From Sulfitobacter sp. 20_GPM-1509m (GTDB lineage Bacteria; Pseudomonadota; Alphaproteobacteria; Rhodobacterales; Rhodobacteraceae): DNA of 64,000 nt. Shown in pieces: positions 34,943 to 45,800 of the stretch (position 1 is the stretch's first letter; each line of letters opens with the position of its first letter). The DNA lies in contig NZ_JIBC01000004.1 of NCBI RefSeq assembly GCF_000620505.1, positions 124,001-188,000 of the forward strand, in the 5' to 3' direction. A model generated the notes under the pieces. That model worked only from the letters and a program-made list of their open reading frames with translations. It did no database searches and was not told the origin of the DNA. Both the position numbers and the translations under genes were made by a program.

Positions 34943-36484
34943 ATGAAGATAACAAGATCACTCTTTGTCGCGGCCTGTTTCGGCACAATGTTGCTGTCGC
35001 AGGCAGACGCACAATCCGACCGCTATGCAGGCATCGCGGACGACCCGCACCTGAACGTGGTTCCCCGCACCCCCGCCGAAGCCGAGCGCATCGCCAACGT
35101 TCTGGCACCGCCGCAGGATTTCACTGCGCCGCAACGGTTCGAGGACTTGCCCGGTGGTGCAGCCACCGTGCGTGTCAAACCCAACGCCGATGCGTTTTCG
35201 CAACCCTCCGCCAACATCAGCTTCGAGGACGAGCTGAATTTCAAGGTCGGCAACGGGCTGTTCCGCAAGATCTGGGTCTCGGCCCCATCGTCCACACTGG
35301 CCTCGGATGGCCTGGGACCGCTCTATAACGCGCGGTCCTGCCAACGGTGCCACCTCAAGGACGGGCGCGGCCATCCGCCGGGGCCGAATGCGGAAAACGC
35401 GGTGTCGATGTTCCTGCGCATATCGATCCCCGACGAAGCGGCGGGAATCGCGGAGATCAAGGATTACCTGGGCACGGCCCCCGACCCGACCTATGGCACG
35501 CAACTGCAGGACTTTGCCCTGCCGGGCATTCCGGCGGAATACCGGCTGCAGATCGATTACGAGGAACGCGCCGTGACGCTGGCCGACGGCACCACCGTGA
35601 TACTGCGCGATCCGACCTACACCGCCGCCGATCTGGGCTATGGCCCGCTGCACCCGCAGGCGATGCTGTCGCCCCGCGTAGCACCGCAGATGATCGGTCT
35701 GGGCCTGCTCGAAGCGATCCCCGCCGCCGACATTCTGGCGCTGGCCGACCCCGATGATGCGGACGGCGACGGCATTTCGGGTCGCCCCAATGTGGTCTGG
35801 TCGGACGAGTTCAACCGCCCCATGCTGGGCCGTTTCGGCCTGAAGGCGGGCGCACCGACGGTCCTGCAGCAAAGTGCGGGTGCCTTTGCCGGTGACATCG
35901 GCATTTCAAATCCGCTCTACCGCGATCCCTTTGGCGAATGTTCGACCATTCAGGATGCCTGTCGCACCGCGCCGCATGGTGACGGCGACGTGCGCGGGTT
36001 CGAGATCGACCAGGAAGGGCTGGATCTGGTTGTGTTCTATTCACGCAATCTGGCAGTGCCTGCGCGGCGCGATGTGGACGACCCGAAGGTCTTGCGCGGC
36101 AAGCAGGTGTTTTACGATACCGGCTGCGCGTCCTGCCACCAGCCGTCCTTTGTCACCAGCCGCCTGACCGACCGCCCCGAGCAAAGCTTTCAGCTGATCT
36201 GGCCGCACACCGACATGCTGTTGCACGACATGGGCCCCGGTCTGGCCGACAACCGGCCCGAAGCGGTGGCCGATGGCACCGAATGGCGCACCGCCCCGCT
36301 GTGGGGCATCGGTTTGACGCAACAGGTGTCGGGGCATACGCTGTTTCTGCACGACGGGCGCGCGCGGTCGTTGCTCGAGGCGATCCTGTGGCACGGCGGC
36401 GAGGCCCAACCGGCCCGCGACCGGGTCGTGAACATGCCCAAGCCCGACCGTGATGCGCTTGTGTCCTATCTGGAGAGCCTCTGA
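34943..36484 (+). CDS. Di-haem oxidoreductase-like protein (DUF1111, thiol oxidoreductase family)
   Basis: The 513-residue exported protein has a signal peptide (SLFVAACFGTMLLSQADAQ). Two c-type haem motifs are visible: CQRCH at residues 133-137 and CASCH near residue 395. The C-terminal half has the cytochrome-c-peroxidase-like ending with LFLHDGRARSLLEAILWHGGEA, where the histidine-glycine pattern is conserved in the family. These proteins occur with imelysin-type proteins in periplasmic iron-uptake cassettes. The stop overlaps the start of the imelysin gene (36484). Confidence 0.85.
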   Translation: MKITRSLFVAACFGTMLLSQADAQSDRYAGIADDPHLNVVPRTPAEAERIANVLAPPQDFTAPQRFEDLPGGAATVRVKPNADAFSQPSANISFEDELNFKVGNGLFRKIWVSAPSSTLASDGLGPLYNARSCQRCHLKDGRGHPPGPNAENAVSMFLRISIPDEAAGIAEIKDYLGTAPDPTYGTQLQDFALPGIPAEYRLQIDYEERAVTLADGTTVILRDPTYTAADLGYGPLHPQAMLSPRVAPQMIGLGLLEAIPAADILALADPDDADGDGISGRPNVVWSDEFNRPMLGRFGLKAGAPTVLQQSAGAFAGDIGISNPLYRDPFGECSTIQDACRTAPHGDGDVRGFEIDQEGLDLVVFYSRNLAVPARRDVDDPKVLRGKQVFYDTGCASCHQPSFVTSRLTDRPEQSFQLIWPHTDMLLHDMGPGLADNRPEAVADGTEWRTAPLWGIGLTQQVSGHTLFLHDGRARSLLEAILWHGGEAQPARDRVVNMPKPDRDALVSYLESL

Positions 36485-37443
36485 TGCGTCTTGCGATCCT
36501 TGTTGCCCTGCTTCCCCTGTCAGCGATGGCCGACGACCGCGTGGATGCAGCGCTTGACCAGCATATTTTACCCGCCTTCGCTCATCTGACGGACAGCACT
36601 GCGGCCCTTGCCGCCTCGGACGATTGCGCGCCTGTCGCGGCATGGGCGCAGGCGTCGGACGCCTGGCAGGCGGTGTCGCACCTGCGCTTTGGCCCGACGG
36701 AGGTGAACAATCGCGGCTTTGCGCTGGCCTATTGGCCCGACCCACGTGGCGCCACGCCCAAGGCGCTGAACACCCTGCTGGGCGAAAATGCCCCAGCGGT
36801 GGCCGATGCATCGGTCGCCGGGCGCGGGTTCTATGCGATGGAGTTCCTGTTGTTCGACCCCGCCTATCCGCCCAGCGACGCCCGCTGTGCGCTGGTGCAC
36901 GCGCTGGCCGAGGATGCAAACACCACGGCCATGGCCATAGCGCAGGACTGGAACGACCGCTACGCCGACCTGCTGCGCGATCCGACGAATGCGACCTACC
37001 AGTCCGAAACCGAAGCTTTGCAAGAGCTGTACAAGTCCCTGCAAACCGGGCTTGAGTTCACTTCGGACACCCGCATTGGCCGCCCCTTGGGCACCTTTGA
37101 CCACCCCCGCGCCACCCGCGCCGAGATGCGCCGGTCGGGCCGGTCGCTGAACAACGTGGTCGTGTCGCTGACCAGCCTGCAACAGCTGGCCCGCGCGCTG
37201 GCCTCCGAAGACCCCGAACTGACCACCGAGATCGACGCGGCATTTGACAAGGCGCTGGCCCGCGCCGACGAGATTGCGCAGATCGAGGGCGGTGCGGATT
37301 TCAGTCTGGTTGATGAACCGCAGAACCGGCTGAAACTGGAAGTGTTGCAACAGAACATCGACAGCATCCGCGACCTGCTGGCCATGAAACTGGGGCCGCA
37401 ACTGGGCGTCAGCGCGGGCTTTAACTCATTGGACGGAGACTGA
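36484..37443 (+). CDS. Imelysin-family periplasmic protein
   Basis: The 319-residue protein has a short signal peptide ending at LSAMA. Helical repeats follow, with AWAQASDAWQAVSHLRFGP and the GRGFYAMEFLLFD motif near residue 118. That motif stands at the place of the GxHxxE signature of imelysins, but the histidine is replaced, as in many members. The family takes part in iron uptake (EfeO and IrpA relatives). It overlaps the di-haem gene upstream and is 1 nt from the DUF1513 gene downstream. Confidence 0.85.
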   Translation: MRLAILVALLPLSAMADDRVDAALDQHILPAFAHLTDSTAALAASDDCAPVAAWAQASDAWQAVSHLRFGPTEVNNRGFALAYWPDPRGATPKALNTLLGENAPAVADASVAGRGFYAMEFLLFDPAYPPSDARCALVHALAEDANTTAMAIAQDWNDRYADLLRDPTNATYQSETEALQELYKSLQTGLEFTSDTRIGRPLGTFDHPRATRAEMRRSGRSLNNVVVSLTSLQQLARALASEDPELTTEIDAAFDKALARADEIAQIEGGADFSLVDEPQNRLKLEVLQQNIDSIRDLLAMKLGPQLGVSAGFNSLDGD

Positions 37444-37444
37444 C

Positions 37445-38509
37445 ATGGCAAACCGCCGTCAGTTCATTGCGGGGCTTCTGGCCTCGGGGCTGGCCCCCGT
37501 GCCGACATGGGCCGATGCGGGCAGCCCGGCCTATCTGTCCGCCGCGCGGCTGCCGGACGAAAGCTATGTCCTGACCGGGTTGGACCGCGCCGGCGCCGAA
37601 CGGTTCCGCATCCCCCTGCCCGCCCGTGGCCATGCCGCCGCCGCGCACCCGACCCAGCCTGTCGCCGTGGCCTTTGCCCGCAGGCCGGGCCGCTTTGCGC
37701 TGGTGCTGGATTGTCGCGATGGCGCGGTGCTGGCGCGACTGGACAGCCCCGAGGGGCGGCATTTCTATGGCCACGGCAGCTTTGACGCCCGCGGCCAGTA
37801 TCTGTTCACCACCGAAAACGACTATGACGCAGGTCGGGGGCGCATTGGCGTCTGGGACGTGGCGGCGGGATATGCGCGTATCGGTGAATTTGCATCGGGC
37901 GGGATCGGCCCGCATGACATGAAACTGCTGCCACAGGGCGGTTTTGTCGTGGCCAACGGCGGCATCGACACCCATCCCGACAGCGGGCGGCTGAAGCTGA
38001 ACCTGCCCACGATGCGACCCAATCTGGCCTATCTGTCCGAAGACGGCGACCTGCTGGACATGGTCGAGCCGCCGCACCACCACGCCTCGACCCGCCATCT
38101 GGCGGTGCGCGCGGATGGGCTGGTGGCCGTGGGGATGCAATGGCAGGGTGACGTGGCGCGGTCGCCCGCGCTGGTGGGCCTGCACCGGCGCGGCGAACCG
38201 CTGCGTATGCTTGGCGATGCCTCGGCTCTGGAAGGCTACGTCGGCAGCATCGCCTTTTCCGGCAATGGCGCGCAGGTGGCGATCACCTCGCCGCGCGGCG
38301 GCACGTTGGAAGTCTTCGACGTGGACAGCGGCGCGCTGGTGCAGCGGCTGGCGGAACAGGACGTCTGTGGCGTGGTCGCGGCCAAAGACGGATTGCTGGC
38401 AACGACCGGGCTGGGCCGCGTGATCCATGCCGACAGCGCCACGCGCCTGATGCAGACCGCGCAGCTGGCCTATGACAACCACCTGATCGAGATTGCTCCG
38501 CTGACCTAG
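37445..38509 (+). CDS. DUF1513 beta-propeller-like periplasmic protein
   Basis: The 354-residue protein begins with NRRQFIAGLLASGLAPVPTWADA, a Tat-like signal. The body is a repeated WD/YVTN-type propeller: HGHGSFDARGQYLFTTENDYDAGRG-type blades, GIGPHDMKLLPQGGFVVANGGIDTHPDSGR, and a histidine-rich PPHHHASTRHLAV segment near residue 205. DUF1513 proteins are the standard last member of the imelysin/di-haem cassette. Its stop shares the CTAG at 38506-38509 with the stop of the convergent metallopeptidase gene. Confidence 0.85.
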   Translation: MANRRQFIAGLLASGLAPVPTWADAGSPAYLSAARLPDESYVLTGLDRAGAERFRIPLPARGHAAAAHPTQPVAVAFARRPGRFALVLDCRDGAVLARLDSPEGRHFYGHGSFDARGQYLFTTENDYDAGRGRIGVWDVAAGYARIGEFASGGIGPHDMKLLPQGGFVVANGGIDTHPDSGRLKLNLPTMRPNLAYLSEDGDLLDMVEPPHHHASTRHLAVRADGLVAVGMQWQGDVARSPALVGLHRRGEPLRMLGDASALEGYVGSIAFSGNGAQVAITSPRGGTLEVFDVDSGALVQRLAEQDVCGVVAAKDGLLATTGLGRVIHADSATRLMQTAQLAYDNHLIEIAPLT

Positions 38510-39483
38510 ATCACGGCCCCGCTGAGCCAGCCATGCGCCGCCGCCAGTTTGTCCTGCACCGTGCGGCTGTGCACAAAGGGATAGATGTCGTCGTGACCGA
38601 TAGACCGGTTCACATGGTTCAGCGCCAAGCCATAAGCCCCTGCCGTTTCGATCAGCGCCGTCGCGTTGGTCTCCGCATAGGCATCGTATTTCAGGTTGTT
38701 CAGCACCGGCAGGGTCAGCCCCGCCTCGACCGCACTGTCCAGCATATCCGTCAGATGCATCACATGGGCCGAGGTTTCCGCCCAATCCTCATGGGCGTGG
38801 GCCGAGGCATAGGGCGTGATGAAACGGTCCACCCAGTCAGAGGGTGCGCCGTTGGCATAGTGACGCTTTAACGCTGCGCCATAGTCGGCCTGCGGATCAC
38901 CAAAGATACGCGTGAATTGCCCTACGAAATCGGGGCGCGCAGCGGCCAGACGTTCGAACAGGAAATGGGCAATCTCGTGGCGAAAGTGGGCGGTCATGGT
39001 CCGCAACCGCTCGCTCAGCGCCTCGCGCCGACGAACCTCCTCGATGGGGTCCGCTTCGGCAAGGTTGATGGTGACCAAGCCATTCTGGTGCCCCATGATG
39101 ATATTCGTATGGCCCTTGGCGGTGTCTTCCGACAGCAGGTGGAACCGCGGGTTCGGTCCGGTATCGGCATCGGTGAACCACCCCCACCGGCCCAGCGTCG
39201 CCAGCACCCAGCGTTTCGACGCCTCGGCCCGGGACCACAGGGCCAGGTTGTCCCCCTGTCTGATGTCGGGCACGACCTCGGTCATGGCACAGGACCGGCA
39301 CAGGCCTGTGTCGGCCTGCTCGGCCACCCAGTTGCACCCGATCTGCGCCCGGTTGGCACAGGTTTTCGCGCCCGGAACAAAGCCGTCACCTTCGGGATCA
39401 TAGACCAGCGTATTGCCGCAGATGCACCGCTGGTTCCAGAAATAGGCCGTCGCCTTGCAGCTTGGGCAGGCATAGATGCGCAT
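38506..39483 (-). CDS. Putative zinc-binding metallopeptidase (COG4307 type)
   Basis: The 325-residue protein has an N-terminal zinc ribbon (CPSCKA, CICG, then CANRAQIGCNW and GLCRSC, residues 5-65). It is followed by a metallopeptidase-like domain with FRHEIAHFLFERL near residue 170 (HExxH) and HAHEDWAETSAHV near residue 230. No signal peptide is present, so it acts in the cytoplasm. It lies 77 bp after the transglutaminase operon in the same direction. That position suggests a processing step in the same peptide or protein-modification pathway. Confidence 0.85.
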   Translation of the reverse strand: MRIYACPSCKATAYFWNQRCICGNTLVYDPEGDGFVPGAKTCANRAQIGCNWVAEQADTGLCRSCAMTEVVPDIRQGDNLALWSRAEASKRWVLATLGRWGWFTDADTGPNPRFHLLSEDTAKGHTNIIMGHQNGLVTINLAEADPIEEVRRREALSERLRTMTAHFRHEIAHFLFERLAAARPDFVGQFTRIFGDPQADYGAALKRHYANGAPSDWVDRFITPYASAHAHEDWAETSAHVMHLTDMLDSAVEAGLTLPVLNNLKYDAYAETNATALIETAGAYGLALNHVNRSIGHDDIYPFVHSRTVQDKLAAAHGWLSGAVI

Positions 39484-39560
39484 TGCGTCAGTATCCGTTC
39501 ATAAGGGCAGTCGTGGGAAGGTCATGCCTGTGTGACATGCCAAGGGGCGCAAGCCGATGC

Positions 39561-40439
39561 TCAGGCCACCACCTTGACGTCAACCGATTGCGCGGTGGTC
39601 TGGTTCCCTGCCGAGCGCAAATGCCCGATGTCGGGGCTGACATCAGCGTAATCGCGCCCGTACCCCACCACGATATGATCCGTGCCCACGACGCAGCAAT
39701 TGGTCGGGTCGTATTCCACCCAGCCCAGCGCAGCACCGCACCATGCCTTGACCCAGGCGTGCATCGCATCGGCCCCCTCCAAACGTGGCGCGCCCTTGGG
39801 CGGGATCGTGCGCAGGTAGCCGCTGACATAGCCTGCGGGAATGCCCAGCGATCGCAGGGCAAGGATCATGATGTGGCTGTAGTCCTGACAGACCCCGCGC
39901 CTGAGCTTGAAGGCATCGACCGGATTCGTGTCCACAGTGGTGGCCGTCGCGTCAAAGGTCATGACGCCGTGCAACGCCTCGCCCAGCCGCATGACCGTGG
40001 CGGCCACGCTGTCGCGTTCGCGGCGGATGTCACGGGCAAAGGCCGAGATTTCCGAGTTTGCCTTCAGACGCGGGGACGGCCCCAGGAAATGTGTGGGCGA
40101 CAGCGGCCCCATGTCGCGCAGGTCCGACAGCTCAACCGCCAGCTGCTCCGCGTCCAGAGGAAAGTCCAGCAAGGGCGCAGGCTGCTGGACCGCGACCCGG
40201 CACGCCATCGAGATCACCATTTTGCTGTGCACATCCGCGTGGACAAAGGTGGTGGTCTGGTTGCCGAAAAAATCCACGCTGTCGAATTGCTCGGACGGTT
40301 GCGGTGTGATCGTCAGCATCGAGAGTTTCAATTGCTGCCGCTGCCCCAGCGCGCGCGGCACCACGCGGACCACGTGCCGCCCGTTGCCAGCGGGCAGATG
40401 ATAGGTGTGGGTCAGCACCAGACGGATGTCATATTCCAT
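39561..40439 (-). CDS. Transglutaminase-like protein with N-terminal beta domain
   Basis: The 292-residue protein has the bacterial transglutaminase N-terminal domain (YDIRLVLTHTYHLPAGNGRHVVRVVPRA) and the catalytic core. The cysteine is in RRGVCQDYSHIMILALRSLGIPAGYVSGYL, the histidine in DAMHAWVKAW and the aspartate in WVEYDPTNCC. Related proteins act as peptidases or as amide-transferring enzymes. It starts 2 nt after the stop of the ATP-grasp/alpha-E gene and is the third gene of the operon. Confidence 0.9.
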   Translation of the reverse strand: MEYDIRLVLTHTYHLPAGNGRHVVRVVPRALGQRQQLKLSMLTITPQPSEQFDSVDFFGNQTTTFVHADVHSKMVISMACRVAVQQPAPLLDFPLDAEQLAVELSDLRDMGPLSPTHFLGPSPRLKANSEISAFARDIRRERDSVAATVMRLGEALHGVMTFDATATTVDTNPVDAFKLRRGVCQDYSHIMILALRSLGIPAGYVSGYLRTIPPKGAPRLEGADAMHAWVKAWCGAALGWVEYDPTNCCVVGTDHIVVGYGRDYADVSPDIGHLRSAGNQTTAQSVDVKVVA

Positions 40440-40441
40440 GG

Positions 40442-42847
40442 CTACACCAGATAGGTTTCGGTCAGCGCGTCGGACAGTGCCCAAAGCTCTGCTTCGATCT
40501 GGTCAAACACCGCTCCCGTTAGCTTGTCCGTGCTGACGGTGGCCAGTTGGGTTTCCAGCAACAGAACACGCTGTGCCACTGCCCCCAGCACAGCACCGCC
40601 GGTCTGTCCCGGCAATTCCTTGATCTGCTGGTTGGCGCGGCTGACGTGAAAGCGGATCGAACGCGGGTTGTTCCCATCCAGCGCCAGCATGTGAAACACC
40701 GACGCCCTGTCCGCCACCACCGAGAACCGCGCGCGGTGCGACACGATGCTGTCCCCCAGCTCCAGCGCCAGATTAAGCGCGCCGTCGGGGGCGTCCGCGC
40801 GGCCCAGTTCGCGCAGGACCCGCACCATGCCCGCCGCACGTTCCAGCGACGTGCCAAGGCTGAGGAAACGCCAGCCATGCGAGCGGTACATATTCTCGTG
40901 CACCAGCCCGCTGAAACCGGTGATCTTGCGCAAAAGCAGGCTGATCTCCGACAGAACTTCGTCCGGCTCGACCTTGGTGGCGCGCAGCCGGTCCACATCC
41001 TGCACGATGTCCTTGAGCGCCTTCATCCCGTCGGGGGAAAAGCGGTCGCCGATCTTGGTCGCGGCGTGCAGCCCCTGATACAGTGGTGTCTCGAACCGCT
41101 CGGCGATCTTTGCCACGTCTGCGCTGACGTCATACATCAGACGCTTGCGGATATAGCGCAGGATTGGCGCATCGGGGCTGACCCCATCGCTGATGCGGGC
41201 GAAATAGGCGCGGAACAGACGGACGTTGAATTCGGCACGCTCGACGTTGCGGCCCACCCAGAACAGATTGTCGGCCGCGCGCGAGGGCAGCGCCGCCTCG
41301 GAGAACGCCCGTGTCGGTGCATCCGCTGTCGGCGTCAGCAGGCTGGTCTGCGGCACCGGCCTGTCCGAGACGACCCACACATCGGCCACCTGGCCACCGC
41401 GCTGCATCGCCAGCGCCTTGGGATCATTGCCGCCGCTGACACGGGCATAGCCGCCGTGCATCATCTGCCAACCGCCCGCGGTGCGCACCAGAAACACGCG
41501 CAGACACATGGGCCGCGCCACCAAACGACCGTTTTCATAGACCGGCGTGGTCGACAAGGTCACGGTTTCCTGCCCCACCAGCTCGCGGCCCGAGGTTTGC
41601 AGCAGCTTCGTCACATGGTCCGGAAAGCTGCCCTGTTTGTCTGCATCGAACACGAAGGTGCCCGGATCCGCCATCAACGGCACGGTGGAAAAGGCCGAAC
41701 CCACCATCATCTGTTCGCAATGGTTGATCACGTGGTCGCGTTCGGCGGCATGTCCGCACCACCACGTTGCGATGTTGGGCATGATCAGCGGCTGGCCCAG
41801 ATGTTTCCGCGCGATCTTGGGCAGGAACGCCATCAGCGCGCGGGTTTCCAGCACCCCCGCCCCTTCGCCGTTCAACGTGCGCAGCGTGCGCCGGCGCAGG
41901 GCGTCCAGCAGGCCCGGCGTGCCGATCAGCGATCCGGCGTCCAGCTCCAGCGGGTCGATCATCGCCGCAGGCACACGGTTCCACAGCAGGCTGAGCGGTT
42001 TCGGCCCCGACACCGTGCGCACCATCGCTTGGCCCTCCGTCACGATCAGATCCTCGCCCTCGACCAGCAACAGGCCCAGATAACGCGCCAGATAGGCGTG
42101 TTCGGCATAGTGCTGGTGCATCGGTCCGGGGCTGAGCATGGCAATCTGCCCCGTCCCCTTGCCCCGAAGATCGAACAGGCGTTGCTGGATCGCCTGGAAA
42201 AATCCCGCGATGCGGTGGACGTTGGCATTGCTGAAAAAATTCGGGAACACCCGCGTCAGCGCCACGCGGTTTTCGATGGCAAAGCCGGTGGTGGTGGGCG
42301 ATTCCACCAGATCGCTGATGACCCACCATTTGCCATCGGGGCCACGCCCGATTTCAAAGGACAGGAAATTCAGGAAAGGTTCGGATTTGGGATGCGCGCC
42401 CATCATCGGCCGCAGCCACGCCGGGTTCTGACCCAAAAGCGCTGCTGGAATCTGCCCCGTGCGGACCAGATCATTCGCCCCGTAGAAATCCTGAATCACA
42501 TGTTCCAGCAGGTCGGCGCGCTGCACCAGCCCTGCGCCGATCTCGGCCCATTCGCTTTCGCCCAGAACCACGGGAATATGGCTCAGCGGCCATTCCCGTT
42601 CGGACGACACCGTGTCATCGTACTGGCGGTAGAACACCCCCGCCTCGCGCAGATACTGATCACCACGGGCAAAACGATGCGCCAGCCCCTCGGGGCTGAG
42701 CCCGCCCAGGTGATCCATCAGGTCGCGCCACGCAGGTTTCACCGCACCGTCCGCGCCGATCATCTCGTCGTGGACGCCGGGCTGTGTGGTGTAGTTGGCC
42801 AGCAGGTCGTTGCCCGCTGTGCCAGTGTTGATGTGCGCGCTTGCCAT
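40442..42847 (-). CDS. Circularly permuted ATP-grasp / alpha-E domain fusion
   Basis: The 801-residue protein joins two domains. Residues 1-480 are the circularly permuted ATP-grasp ligase (COG2308-like), with QDFYGANDLVRTGQIPAALL, IGRGPDGKWWVISDLVESPTTTGFAIENR and YARVSGGNDPKALAMQRGG, predicted to form an amide or ester bond with ATP. Residues 510-801 are the helical alpha-E domain (COG2307-like), which starts with AADNLFWVGRNVERAEFNVRLFR. Comparative work on amidoligases (Iyer and colleagues) linked these domains with transglutaminases and proteasome-like proteases in predicted peptide synthesis. The ATG at 42847 has no strong ribosome-binding site but is 10 nt after the previous stop. Confidence 0.9.
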   Translation of the reverse strand: MASAHINTGTAGNDLLANYTTQPGVHDEMIGADGAVKPAWRDLMDHLGGLSPEGLAHRFARGDQYLREAGVFYRQYDDTVSSEREWPLSHIPVVLGESEWAEIGAGLVQRADLLEHVIQDFYGANDLVRTGQIPAALLGQNPAWLRPMMGAHPKSEPFLNFLSFEIGRGPDGKWWVISDLVESPTTTGFAIENRVALTRVFPNFFSNANVHRIAGFFQAIQQRLFDLRGKGTGQIAMLSPGPMHQHYAEHAYLARYLGLLLVEGEDLIVTEGQAMVRTVSGPKPLSLLWNRVPAAMIDPLELDAGSLIGTPGLLDALRRRTLRTLNGEGAGVLETRALMAFLPKIARKHLGQPLIMPNIATWWCGHAAERDHVINHCEQMMVGSAFSTVPLMADPGTFVFDADKQGSFPDHVTKLLQTSGRELVGQETVTLSTTPVYENGRLVARPMCLRVFLVRTAGGWQMMHGGYARVSGGNDPKALAMQRGGQVADVWVVSDRPVPQTSLLTPTADAPTRAFSEAALPSRAADNLFWVGRNVERAEFNVRLFRAYFARISDGVSPDAPILRYIRKRLMYDVSADVAKIAERFETPLYQGLHAATKIGDRFSPDGMKALKDIVQDVDRLRATKVEPDEVLSEISLLLRKITGFSGLVHENMYRSHGWRFLSLGTSLERAAGMVRVLRELGRADAPDGALNLALELGDSIVSHRARFSVVADRASVFHMLALDGNNPRSIRFHVSRANQQIKELPGQTGGAVLGAVAQRVLLLETQLATVSTDKLTGAVFDQIEAELWALSDALTETYLV

Positions 42848-42857
42848 ATTCGGCTGA

Positions 42858-45800
42858 CTACAACCCCGGGCGTCTGCGCAGGTCAAGCGTGAACGGGAAT
42901 TCGGGGTGCGGTATTTCCGAGGGCGGGGTAAAGGCACCCGTCGTGTGGCCCAAGGGTTCGAACCGCGACAACCGCCGTGCTTCGGCCTCGTTTCCGTTCA
43001 CGGGGAAGGTGTCAAAGTTGCGCCCGCCCGGATGTGCGACGTGATAACGGCAACCACCCAGCGACCGGCCGGTCCACGTGTCGTAGATGTCAAAGGTCAG
43101 CGGCGCGTCGACCTCAAGCACGGGATGCATCGACTGCGCCGGCTTCCACGCCTTGTAGCGCACGGCGGCCACCCGCGATTGCGGTGCCTTGGTCTGGGCC
43201 AGCGGCACCACGCGTTTGTTGGCAGTGACACGGTAGCGGTCGGGGTTGGCCCCTGTCAGCTTGACCTGCAACCGCTCGACCGAGCTGTCGGTATAGCGCA
43301 CTGTCCCGCCGATTGCGCCGGTTTCGCCCAGCACGTGCCACGGCTCCAGCGCCTGACGCAGTTCCAGCGTGATCCCCTCGTAGGTGACCTCACCGCAGAA
43401 CGGAAAGCGGAACTCGGCCTGCGCCTCGAACCACATCGGGTCCAGCGCCATGCCATGCGCCCGCAGGTCGTCCAGCACTTCGACAAAGTCGTCCCAGATG
43501 AATTCCGGCAGCATGAAGCGGTCATGCAACTGCGTGCCCCAACGGGTCAGATTGCCGCTGATCGGACTGTCCCAGCACCGCGCGATGATGGCGCGGATCA
43601 GCACCTGTTGCGCAAGGCTCATGCGCGGGTTGGGCGGCATCTCGAAGCCGCGGAACTCCACCAGACCCAGACGCCCTGTGGGTCCGTCGGGGGAATAGAG
43701 CTTGTCGATGCAGATCTCGGTCCGGTGGGTGTTGCCGGTCACGTCGATCAGGCTGTTGCGCAGCAGACGGTCGGTCAGCCACGGCGGCGGCACATCGCCC
43801 TTGGCCGGCGGCCAGATCTGGTCCAGCGCGATTTCCAGTTCATACAACTGGTCATGGCGCGCCTCGTCGATACGTGGAGCCTGAGAGGTGGGACCAACGA
43901 AGGTGCCCGAGAACAGGTAGGACAGGCTGGGATGACGCTGCCAGAAATGGATCAGGCTTTTCAACAGATCGGGGCGGCGCAGGAACGGGCTGTCGGATGG
44001 TTTGACCCCGCCCACAACCACGTGGTTGCCGCCGCCGGTGCCGGTGTGGCGTCCGTCGATCATGAACTTGTCCGCCCCCAGACGACACTGACGCGCCTGT
44101 TCATAGACGATTTCCGTGGTGTTGACGCATTCGGCCCAGTTGGCGGCAGGGTGAATGTTCACCTCAAGCACACCGGGATCGGGGGCCACGCGGATCACTT
44201 CGATGCGCGGATCGCTGGGCGGGCTGTAGCCTTCGATCAGCACCTTGTGACCGGTTGCCTTGGCCGCCGCTTCGGTGGCTGCGATCAGTTCAAGGTAATC
44301 CTCCAGCGTCTCCACCGGTGGCAGGAACACGCACAAACGTCCGTCGCGCGGTTCAACAGAAATCGCCGTGCGCACGGCACCGCTGAGGTCCCCGTCGCGG
44401 GCCATGGTCTGCTCGACAACCGTCTGCCCTGCGGTGGCGTCAACACGGTGGGCGACGGCCTGCGGACGCGCCTCAAGGTCTTCGGGATCGGCCAGCGGCG
44501 CGCGGTCGACCATCGGGTCCTGCGGGTTGATAAAGGGAAAGCTGGCCTCGGGGATATGCGGCAGCGTGCCCAGCGGCAGACGGTAGCCCACAGGGCTGTC
44601 ACCGGCGACCAGAAACACCTTGCCGCGCCGCATGTTCCAGACTTCGGACATCCAGCGGCTTTCGGCGCGGGCCTGCCAACGTTGCACCGGCAGCACATAG
44701 CCCGCAGGCGTGGTCAGCCCACGTTCAAACACCCGCGCGATGCGGGCGCGTTCCTCGGGGTCTTTCAGCTTGTTGTTCTCGGGGGTGACGTTTTCTGGCA
44801 GGCTGGCTTCCTTGATGATCCAGTCGGCGGGGTCTTCGAAGGCGGGCAATACGTTTTCACGCGGCACCGCCAGATGTTGGGCAATGCTGTCCAACAGCGC
44901 CTTGGCATCCTCGGGGCCAACATCCTCTTGGGTGTCCTCGCGGGCCAGCAGATCGGGGTTTTTCCAGATCGGTTTGCCGTCCTTGCGCCAGTACAGCGAG
45001 AACGTCCAGCGCGGCAACGTCTCGCCCGGATACCATTTGCCCTGCCCATAGTGCAGCAGCCCACCGTTCGAAAACTTGTCCTGCAAACGGCGGATCAGCT
45101 TGTCTGCCAGCACCCGTTTGGTGGGCCCGACCGCGTCGGAATTCCACTCGGGGCTTTCAAAGTCGTCGATGGACACGAAGGTCGGCTCGCCGCCCATGGT
45201 CAGCCGCACGTCGCCAGCCTCAAGCCGTTTGTCGATCTTCTGGCCCAGCGCGTTCAGCGCATCCCATGAAGCGTCCGAGAACGGTTTGGTGATGCGCGGG
45301 TGTTCGGCCGTGCGCTTGACCTGCATGTCGAAGGAGAATTCCACCTCGGCAAAGCTGGCGACACCGGTGATCGGGGCGGCGTTGGCGTAATGCGGCGTCG
45401 CGGCCAGCGGGATATGGCTTTCGCCGGCCAACAGCCCCGATGTTGGGTCCAGCCCGATCCAACCCGCGCCGGGCAGATAGACCTCGACCCAGGCGTGCAG
45501 GTCGGTGAAATCATGGTCGGTGCCCGCAGGCCCGTCCAGCGCGATCAGGTCCGGTTTCAACTGGATCAGATAGCCAGAGACAAAGCGCGCGGCGATGCCC
45601 AGGTTGCGCAGGATCTGCACCAACAGCCAACTGCTGTCACGGCACGAACCCGACGCGCGGTCCAGCGTCACCTCTGGCGTCTGCACGCCCGGTTCCATGC
45701 GGATCTCATAGTTGATTTCACTGGCCAGACGCATGTTCAGCCCGACCAGAAAGTCGATCGTGACCATCTTGTCGCGCGATACAGTTTTCAGGAACGCGTC

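Noticed and set aside
42906-45269. 787-codon plus-strand frame opposite the DUF2126 gene
   Set aside because: No recognisable motif; the minus-strand frame encodes complete transglutaminase and DUF2126 signatures.
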